Below, piece after piece: positions 6,485 to 10,994 of a DNA stretch of 10,994 nt. The position numbers were made by a program, and so were the translations under genes. Source of the DNA: an uncultured Pseudorhodoferax sp. Lineage in GTDB: Bacteria; Pseudomonadota; Gammaproteobacteria; Burkholderiales; Burkholderiaceae. Under the pieces are notes generated by a model that made no database searches, had not been told where the DNA came from, and saw only the letters and a list, made by a program, of their open reading frames with translations. Location: NCBI GenBank assembly GCA_913776795.1, contig CAJYRH010000493.1:1-10994 (forward strand), in the 5' to 3' direction. How positions within the stretch are numbered: position 1 is the stretch's first letter; each line of letters starts with the position of its first letter.

Positions 6485-7651
6485 ATGTCTCTTCGCACGT
6501 GTGGCGCGGCCGTGGCCGCCATCGTCCTGGCGGTGTCGCCGCTGGCCTGGGGCCAGCAACAGGGCGTGGGCAAGAACGAGATCCTGATCGGCAGCATCCA
6601 GGACCTCTCCGGCCCCCTGGCCGGCTACGGCAAGCAGGCCCGCAACGGCATGCAGTTGCGCGTGGACGAGGCCAACGAGCAGGGCGGGGTGCATGGCCGC
6701 AAGATCAAGCTGCTGGTGGAGGACAGCGGCTACGATCCCAAGCGCGCCGTGTTGGCGGCGCAGAAGCTCGTCAACCAGGAGAAGGTCTTCATCATCGCTG
6801 GCCACCTGGGCACCGCGCAGAACATGGCGGCCATGCCGGTGCAGTTCGACAAGAACATCGTCAACTTCCAGCCAATCACGGCGGGACGCGAGATGTACGA
6901 GCCGCTGCACCGGCTCAAGTACTCGTTCGCCGCCACCTACTACGACCAGATCCGCTCCATGCTGCCGACGCTGGCCAGGGAGAAAAACGCGAAGAAGATC
7001 TGCATCATCTACCAGGACGACGACTTTGGACTGGAGGTGCTGCGCGGCGCCGAGGCCGGGCTCAAGACCATGAACATGGAACTGGGCGAGAAGACCAGCT
7101 TCAAGCGCGGCGCCACCGACTTTTCCTCGCAGGTGGCGCGGCTCAAGGCCGCCAGCTGCGACTTCGTGGTCCTCGGCACCATCATCCGCGAGACCATCGG
7201 TGCAATCGCCGAGGCACGCAAGACCGGCTTCTCGCCGACCTTCTTTGCCTCCAGCGGCGCCTACACGGACCTGATCCACAAGCTCGGCGGCAAGAACATG
7301 GACGGGCTGTATGCCGCCATGGGTGCACAGCATCCCTACCTGGACGAGGCCTCGCAACCGATCCGCTTTTGGGCCAACAAGTACAAGACGCGCTTCAACG
7401 AAGACCCGACCGTGCTCTCGGTCTATGGCTACACCATCCTCGACCAACTGCTGCAGGCCGTGCAGAAGGTCGGTCCCAATCTCACGACCGACAGCTTCGT
7501 GAAGACCATGGACACCATGAGCTATCCGACGGACATGTTCGGTGCCGCGCCGTCCAGCTACAGCGCCACCAAGCGCCTGGGCACCGACGAGTCGCGCCTG
7601 TCGCAGATCCAGGACGGCCGCTGGAAAGTGGTGTCCGGCTACGTCAAGTGA
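6485..7651 (+). CDS. LIV-type ABC transporter periplasmic substrate-binding protein, copy 2
   Basis: This is the second intact binding protein, 388 residues from the ATG at 6485. The signal peptide covers residues 1-23 (hydrophobic core AAVAAIVLAVSPLAW, cleavage after AWG, before QQQG). The mature protein is a type 1 periplasmic binding fold like copy 1 and is nearly collinear with it, with IQDLSGPLAGYGKQARNGM, AGHLGTAQNMAAMPVQFDK and EKTSFKRGATDFSSQVARLK all retained. Differences are scattered and mostly conservative, with more change in the signal peptide and near the C-terminus (for example SYPTDMFGAA against RFEPDMFGSA). No second set of permeases or ATPases is seen, so both copies probably serve the same LivHMGF complex. 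Whether they differ in ligand cannot be judged here. Confidence 0.94.
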   Translation: MSLRTCGAAVAAIVLAVSPLAWGQQQGVGKNEILIGSIQDLSGPLAGYGKQARNGMQLRVDEANEQGGVHGRKIKLLVEDSGYDPKRAVLAAQKLVNQEKVFIIAGHLGTAQNMAAMPVQFDKNIVNFQPITAGREMYEPLHRLKYSFAATYYDQIRSMLPTLAREKNAKKICIIYQDDDFGLEVLRGAEAGLKTMNMELGEKTSFKRGATDFSSQVARLKAASCDFVVLGTIIRETIGAIAEARKTGFSPTFFASSGAYTDLIHKLGGKNMDGLYAAMGAQHPYLDEASQPIRFWANKYKTRFNEDPTVLSVYGYTILDQLLQAVQKVGPNLTTDSFVKTMDTMSYPTDMFGAAPSSYSATKRLGTDESRLSQIQDGRWKVVSGYVK

Positions 7652-7701
7652 CGCAGATTCGTCGTCGTTCCGTTCAAAGAATGTGAGAAATCGGCTCCAA
7701 C

Positions 7702-7722
7702 GGCCGCCCTGCCATGGCGGTC
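7702..7722 (+). other. GC inverted repeat in the leader of binding-protein pseudogene copy 3
   Basis: GGCCGCC (7702-7708) and GGCGGTC (7716-7722) form a 7-pair stem with one G-T pair and a 7-base loop. It lies just before a GGGAG ribosome binding site (7726-7730) and the ATG at 7738. The placement mirrors the hairpin before copy 2, consistent with duplication of the leader along with the gene. Confidence 0.4.
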
Positions 7723-7737
7723 CAAGGGAGCCTGCAC

Positions 7738-8378
7738 ATGTCCATCCGTGCCTTGGTGGCCGCTTCGGCGGCCCTTGTCGTCTGCTGTGCCGCGCTGGCC
7801 TGGGGCCAGCAGCAAGGCGTCGGCAAGACCGAGGTGCCGATCGGCACGACGACAAGAATGTCATCAACTCCTACCCGATGGTGCCGCGGGCTGCGACTTC
7901 GTGGTGCCGGGCACCGTCATCCGCGAGACCGTCGGCACGTTGGGCGAGGCGCGCAAGACCGGGTTCGCGCCAATCTTCTTCGGCGCCGTGGGCGTCTGCA
8001 CCGACCTGATCCCCAGGCTCGGTGGCAAGGGGATGGACGGGCTCCACGCCGCCATCACGGCGCAGCACCCGTGCCTGGCGAGGCGGCGCAGCCGATCCGC
8101 TTGTGGCCAACAAGTACAAGACGTGCTTCGGCGAAGACCCGGCCGTGTGCTCCGCCTATGGCTACACCATCATCGACCAGTTCATCCAGGCCGCGCAGAA
8201 GGCCGGGCCCCAGCTCACGACCGACAGCTTCGTGAAGACCATGGACGGGATGCGTTTCGAGGCGGACATGTTCGGCCTGCCGCCCAGCACTTACAGCCCG
8301 ACCAAGCGTCTGGGCAACGACGCCTCGCGCCTGGCGCAGATCCAGGACGGGCGCTGCAAGATGGTGTCGGGCTACATC
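7738..8378 (+). pseudogene. Decayed third copy of the LIV-type substrate-binding protein gene
   Basis: The start is intact: a GGGAG ribosome binding site, then MSIRALVAASAALVVCCAALAWGQQQGVGK-type signal peptide and mature N-terminus. After the IG at about residue 36 the sequence jumps to DKNVINSYPM (7851 onward, another frame), matching copy 2 residue 122, a loss of ~255 bases. It jumps again to CDFVVPG (7892 onward, third frame), matching residue 225, a loss of ~275 bases. One base is missing at 8078-8079 (GAC became GC) and another at 8107 (TGG GCC became TGG CC). The tail ANKYKTCFGEDP to GRCKMVSGYI then reads in the last frame, but the terminal stop is gone. The total deficit of ~526 bases fits these losses. 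Several conserved residues became Cys. No functional binding protein can be made. Together with its flanks, 7652-8431 holds no intact gene. Confidence 0.93.
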
Positions 8379-8431
8379 CACGAGCCCCCGCGCTACAGTG
8401 GTGCGGCCCAACGAGAAGGAGACACGCGCCC

Positions 8432-8905
8432 ATGGCGGACGACATCAGCACCCTGCGCCGCATCCTGCACGCCCACCGGCGCATCGCCGTGGTCGGCCTG
8501 TCTGCCGAATGGCACCGGCCGAGCTACTTCGCGGCCAGGTACATGCAGCAGCATGGCTATGACATCTTGCCCGTGAACCCGCGCTATGCCGGTGGCGAGG
8601 TGCTGGGCCGGCCGTGCGTGGCCAGCCTGGTGGACCTTGCCGGGCCCGTGGACATGGTCGACGTGTTCCGCCGCACCGAGGACGTGCTGCCGATCGCGCA
8701 GCAGGCCATCGCCATCGGCGCCAAGTGCCTGTGGCAGCAGATCGGCGTGGTCAACGAAGAGGCCGACGCGCTGGTGCGCGCGGCCGGGCTGGACAGCGTG
8801 ATGGACCGCTGCGTGAAGATCGAGCATGCGCGGCTGTTCGGCGGGCTGCACTGGGCAGGTGTGAACACGCGTGTGGTCTCGGCCAAGCGTCCGCTGGTGC
8901 GCTGA
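8432..8905 (+). CDS. CoA-binding domain protein (YccU/COG1832 type)
   Basis: This is a small cytoplasmic Rossmann-like protein of 157 residues, the usual size for stand-alone CoA-binding (CoA_binding_2) proteins. The nucleotide-binding strand and loop IAVVGLS lie at residues 18-24, ILPVNPRYAGGEVLG follows from about 45, and LWQQIGVVNEEA from about 100, followed by MDRCVKIEHARL. These match the family, related to the CoA-binding domain of succinyl-CoA synthetase. No catalytic role is established for stand-alone members. The ATG at 8432 has AAGGAG at 8416-8421. The same frame is open upstream through the pseudogene to 7748, but the conserved fold begins only after 8432. The stop is one base before the next gene, so the two are likely cotranscribed. 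CoA binding fits the acyl-CoA ligase context, but a functional link is only inferred. Confidence 0.88.
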   Translation: MADDISTLRRILHAHRRIAVVGLSAEWHRPSYFAARYMQQHGYDILPVNPRYAGGEVLGRPCVASLVDLAGPVDMVDVFRRTEDVLPIAQQAIAIGAKCLWQQIGVVNEEADALVRAAGLDSVMDRCVKIEHARLFGGLHWAGVNTRVVSAKRPLVR

Positions 8906-8906
8906 C

Positions 8907-10196
8907 ATGGATCGCCAGTTCCATCCAGAGACCCTGGCCATCCACGCCGGCCAGATCCCCGACGCGGCCACGGGCGCCCGCGCGCTGCCGATCTACCAGA
9001 CCACGAGCTTCGTGTTCGACAGCGCCGAGCATGCGGCCGCGCTGTTCAACCTGCAGACCTTCGGCAACGTCTACTCGCGCCTGTCCAACCCCACGGTGGC
9101 GGCGCTGGAGGAGCGCGTGGCCGCGCTCGAGGGCGGCCGTGCGGCCGTGGCCAGCGCCTCGGGCATGGCGGCCGAGGCCATGGCGCTCATGACCATCCTT
9201 TCGGCCGGCGACCATGTGGTGGCGGCCGGCGCGCTGTACGGCGGCACGGTCACCATGCTGGCGGTCAATCTGAAGAAGTTCGGCATCGAGACCAGCTTCG
9301 TCGATGCCACCGACCCGCAGGCCTTCGCCGCCGCGATGCGGCCCAACACGCGTGCGGTGTTCGCCGAGACCCTGGGCAACCCCAGTCTCACGGTGCTGGA
9401 CATCGCGGCCGTGGCCGAGGTCGCCCATGCCCACGGCGTGCCGCTGGTGGTGGACAACACCGTGCCCAGCCCCTGCCTGTGCCAGCCGCTTGCGCTGGGC
9501 GCCGACATCGTCGTGCACTCGGCGACCAAGTACCTGGCCGGCCACGGCACCACGCTGGGCGGCGTGATCGTAGAAAGCGGCAAGCCGCACGGCAACTTCG
9601 CCTGGAACAACGGCAAGTTTCCGGGCATGACCGAGCCCTCGCCGGGCTACCACGGCGTGAAGTTCCACGAGACCTTCGGCGACTTCGCGTTCACGATGCG
9701 CGCGCGCATGGAGACGCTGCGCGTGTACGGCGCGGCCCTGTCGCCGATGTCGGCCTGGCAGATCCTGCAGGGCGTGGAGACGCTGCCGCTGCGCATGGAG
9801 CGCCATTGCAGCAATGCGCTCCAGGTCGCGCAGTTCCTGCAGCAGCATCCGCGCGTGGGCTGGGTCAACTACCCTGGCCTGCCGGACCATCCGCAGCATG
9901 CGCTGGTGCAGCGGCAGATGCGCGGTGCCTCGGGCCTGCTGGCCTTCGGCGTGCAGGGCGGCATGGAGGCCGGCGTGCGCTTCATCGAGTCGGCCCAGTT
10001 CATGAGCCACCTGGCCAACATCGGCGACACGCGCACGCTGATCATCCACCCGGCCAGCACCACGCACCGCCAGCTGGAGCCGGACCAGCAGCTTGCCGCG
10101 GGCGTGCTGCCGGACATGGTGCGGCTGTCGGTGGGCCTGGAGCACATCGACGACATCCTGTGGGACCTGGACCAGGCGCTGGCCGCGGTCGCTTGA
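8907..10196 (+). CDS. metY: O-acetylhomoserine sulfhydrylase (O-acetylhomoserine aminocarboxypropyltransferase)
   Basis: This is a PLP-dependent Cys/Met metabolism enzyme of 429 residues, the usual length for MetY. It is expected to join O-acetylhomoserine with sulfide to give homocysteine, or with methanethiol to give methionine. Family marks include ETLAIHAGQ at residues 6-14, the YSRLSNPT motif from Y56 that contacts PLP phosphate in the partner subunit, ASGMAAEA, the VVDNTVPSP aspartate strand, and HSATKYLAGHG with the PLP-binding Lys at 208. The C-terminal TLIIHPASTTH and LVRLSVGLEHI-like segment (MVRLSVGLEHIDD) is also typical. The ATG at 8907 follows the previous stop by one base, suggesting coupling. 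A related O-succinylhomoserine enzyme is possible, but length and the internal GKFPGMTEPSPGYHG insertion favour the O-acetyl type. Confidence 0.92.
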   Translation: MDRQFHPETLAIHAGQIPDAATGARALPIYQTTSFVFDSAEHAAALFNLQTFGNVYSRLSNPTVAALEERVAALEGGRAAVASASGMAAEAMALMTILSAGDHVVAAGALYGGTVTMLAVNLKKFGIETSFVDATDPQAFAAAMRPNTRAVFAETLGNPSLTVLDIAAVAEVAHAHGVPLVVDNTVPSPCLCQPLALGADIVVHSATKYLAGHGTTLGGVIVESGKPHGNFAWNNGKFPGMTEPSPGYHGVKFHETFGDFAFTMRARMETLRVYGAALSPMSAWQILQGVETLPLRMERHCSNALQVAQFLQQHPRVGWVNYPGLPDHPQHALVQRQMRGASGLLAFGVQGGMEAGVRFIESAQFMSHLANIGDTRTLIIHPASTTHRQLEPDQQLAAGVLPDMVRLSVGLEHIDDILWDLDQALAAVA

Positions 10197-10252
10197 AAAC
10201 ATTCGTCGCAACCTGCTGAAGGCGCCGCCTTGAGAATTGCGCCCTTCGCCCG

Positions 10253-10258
10253 AGGAGA
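10253..10258 (+). promoter_or_regulatory. Ribosome binding site for the second acyl-CoA synthetase
   Basis: AGGAGA lies six bases before the ATG at 10265. The 68-base gap after metY also contains a short palindrome AAGGCG-C-CGCCTT (10219-10231), which is not followed by a T-run and does not look like a terminator. Confidence 0.6.
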
Positions 10259-10264
10259 CAGCCC

Positions 10265-10994
10265 ATGAACATCTACGAACAAGACCTCGACAAGAACCCC
10301 GCCAACCACGTGGCCCTGTCGCCCATGGGCTTCGTGGAGCGCACGGCCGAGGTCTTCGGCGACCTGCCGGCCGTGATCCACGGTCGGCGCCGCTACAGCT
10401 GGGCGCAGGTGCACGCGCGTTCGCGCCGGTTGGCAGCCGCCCTGCGCGCGGCGGGCGTGGGCCGCGGCAGCACGGTCAGCGTGATGCTGCCCAACACGCC
10501 CGAGATGGTCGAGGCGCACTATGCGGTGCCGGCCCTCAACGCTGTCCTCAATACGCTCAACACCCGGCTCGACGCCGAGCTGCTGGCCTGGCAGATGCAC
10601 CACTGCGAGGCCCAGGTCCTGATCACCGACACCGAGTTCGCGCCCGTCATGGCCAAGGCGCTGGCGCTGCTGCAGAGCCAGCATGGCCGCACCCCGCTGG
10701 TCATCGACGTGGCCGACAGCGAGTACCCGGGCGAGCACCAGCGCCTGGGCGCGCACGACTACGAAGCCTGGCTCGGGGCCCACGCGCCGCTGGCGCGGCT
10801 GGACGGCCCGCAGGACGAGTGGGACGCCATCGCCATCAGCTACACGAGTGGCACCACGGGCGATCCCAAGGGCGTGGTCACGCACCACCGCGGCGCCTAC
10901 CTCAACGCGGTCAGCAACATGGTGACCTGGACCATGCCGCAGTTCCCGCGCTATTTGTGGACCTTGCCGATGTTCCACTGCAACGGCTGGTGCT
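10265..10994 (+). CDS. DmdB-like acyl-CoA synthetase, N-terminal part (cut by window end)
   Basis: This is an AMP-forming CoA ligase whose first 243 residues are present; full family members have about 540-550. The N-terminus MNIYEQDLDKNPANHVALSP and the LPNTPEMVEAHYAVPALNAV, VLNTLNTRLDA and DTEFAPVM segments strongly resemble the acyl-CoA synthetase group that includes methylmercaptopropionate-CoA ligase DmdB (remembered as PRK08162). The P-loop YTSGTTGDPKG is at residues 193-203 and LPMFHCNGWC is at the cut edge. Members vary in substrate (short to medium fatty acids, methylthiopropionate), so the exact acid is open. It differs clearly from the 617-residue FadD-like ligase upstream, so the two are not recent duplicates. 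It lies 68 bases after metY with a good AGGAGA site. Confidence 0.9.
   Translation, partial: MNIYEQDLDKNPANHVALSPMGFVERTAEVFGDLPAVIHGRRRYSWAQVHARSRRLAAALRAAGVGRGSTVSVMLPNTPEMVEAHYAVPALNAVLNTLNTRLDAELLAWQMHHCEAQVLITDTEFAPVMAKALALLQSQHGRTPLVIDVADSEYPGEHQRLGAHDYEAWLGAHAPLARLDGPQDEWDAIAISYTSGTTGDPKGVVTHHRGAYLNAVSNMVTWTMPQFPRYLWTLPMFHCNGWC

Larger units (their letters stand above)
5215..8378 (+). repeat. Tandem array of three paralogous substrate-binding protein genes
   Basis: Three direct copies of one binding-protein gene follow each other: 5215-6384 and 6485-7651 (both intact) and 7738-8378 (decayed). Spacers are 100 and 86 bases. All three begin with a signal peptide ending AW(A/G) before QQQGV(S/G)K and end with a QIQDGR(W/C)K segment, so the whole gene was duplicated. 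Copies 2 and 3 also share leader features (an ATCGGC...CCAACGGC arrangement) not seen before copy 1. Confidence 0.9.

Noticed and set aside
3669..6587. Plus-strand 972-codon open frame overlapping the ligase and copy 1
   Set aside because: It is an out-of-frame translation of known genes, with Arg/Ala/Gly-rich composition and no motifs.
3061..6597. Very long minus-strand open frame of 1178 codons opposite the ligase and copy 1
   Set aside because: It is a high-G+C antisense shadow, rich in His, Arg, Val, Gly and Leu with no recognisable domain, lying over two clear plus-strand genes.
7738..8378. Programmed frameshifting or a split functional gene instead of a pseudogene
   Set aside because: About 530 bases of conserved domain are missing and four separate frame changes would be needed, so no mechanism would restore a working protein.
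8751..10211. Minus-strand 486-codon open frame opposite metY
   Set aside because: It is a shadow of metY; low-complexity composition and no family resemblance.
10219..10231. Palindrome AAGGCG-C-CGCCTT after metY as a terminator
   Set aside because: The stem leaves almost no loop and is not followed by a T-run; the next gene has a normal ribosome binding site 22 bases on.

Overview
The window is a G+C-rich stretch (roughly two thirds or more G+C by eye) in which every credible gene lies on the + strand. Codon use, gene order and protein style suggest a betaproteobacterium of the order Burkholderiales, most likely Comamonadaceae. A GC-hairpin sequence at the livM/livG junction resembles a dispersed intergenic repeat common in that family. 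The taxonomic call is inference from style, not from a marker gene.

Region 1 (1-3130) is the core of a branched-chain-amino-acid-type (LIV/HAAT) ABC importer: the C-terminal end of a LivH permease, a complete LivM permease and the LivG and LivF ATPases. The genes are tightly packed, with stop/start overlaps at livM/livG (GTGA) and livG/livF (ATGA). Region 2 (3131-5175) is a 191-base spacer followed by an AMP-forming long-chain-type acyl-CoA ligase. Region 3 (5215-8378) is a tandem array of three copies of one periplasmic substrate-binding protein gene. The first two copies are intact and very similar. The third is a clear pseudogene with two large internal deletions, two further single-base frameshifts and a lost stop codon. 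Region 4 (8432-10196) holds a small CoA-binding (YccU-type) protein and an O-acetylhomoserine sulfhydrylase separated by one base. Region 5 (10265-10994) is the start of a second acyl-CoA synthetase of the DmdB-like family, cut by the window end.

A LIV-type importer packed with an acyl-CoA ligase and dedicated binding proteins suggests uptake of a carboxylic acid (fatty, aromatic or similar) followed by CoA activation, rather than plain leucine/isoleucine/valine import. That is inference from context. The two intact binding proteins could feed one membrane complex with slightly different ligands.

The most notable content is the decaying third binding-protein copy. It is a mosaic: parts match copy 1 and parts match copy 2, including a 43-base exact match to copy 1. 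It also lies in a reading frame that runs on into the CoA-binding gene, which could mislead automatic annotation. A second point is that an O-acetylhomoserine sulfhydrylase sits directly upstream of a DmdB-like CoA ligase, which permits a speculative link to methylthio-compound and methanethiol metabolism. I found no RNA genes, CRISPR arrays, insertion sequences or phage genes, and no convincing promoter or rho-independent terminator.
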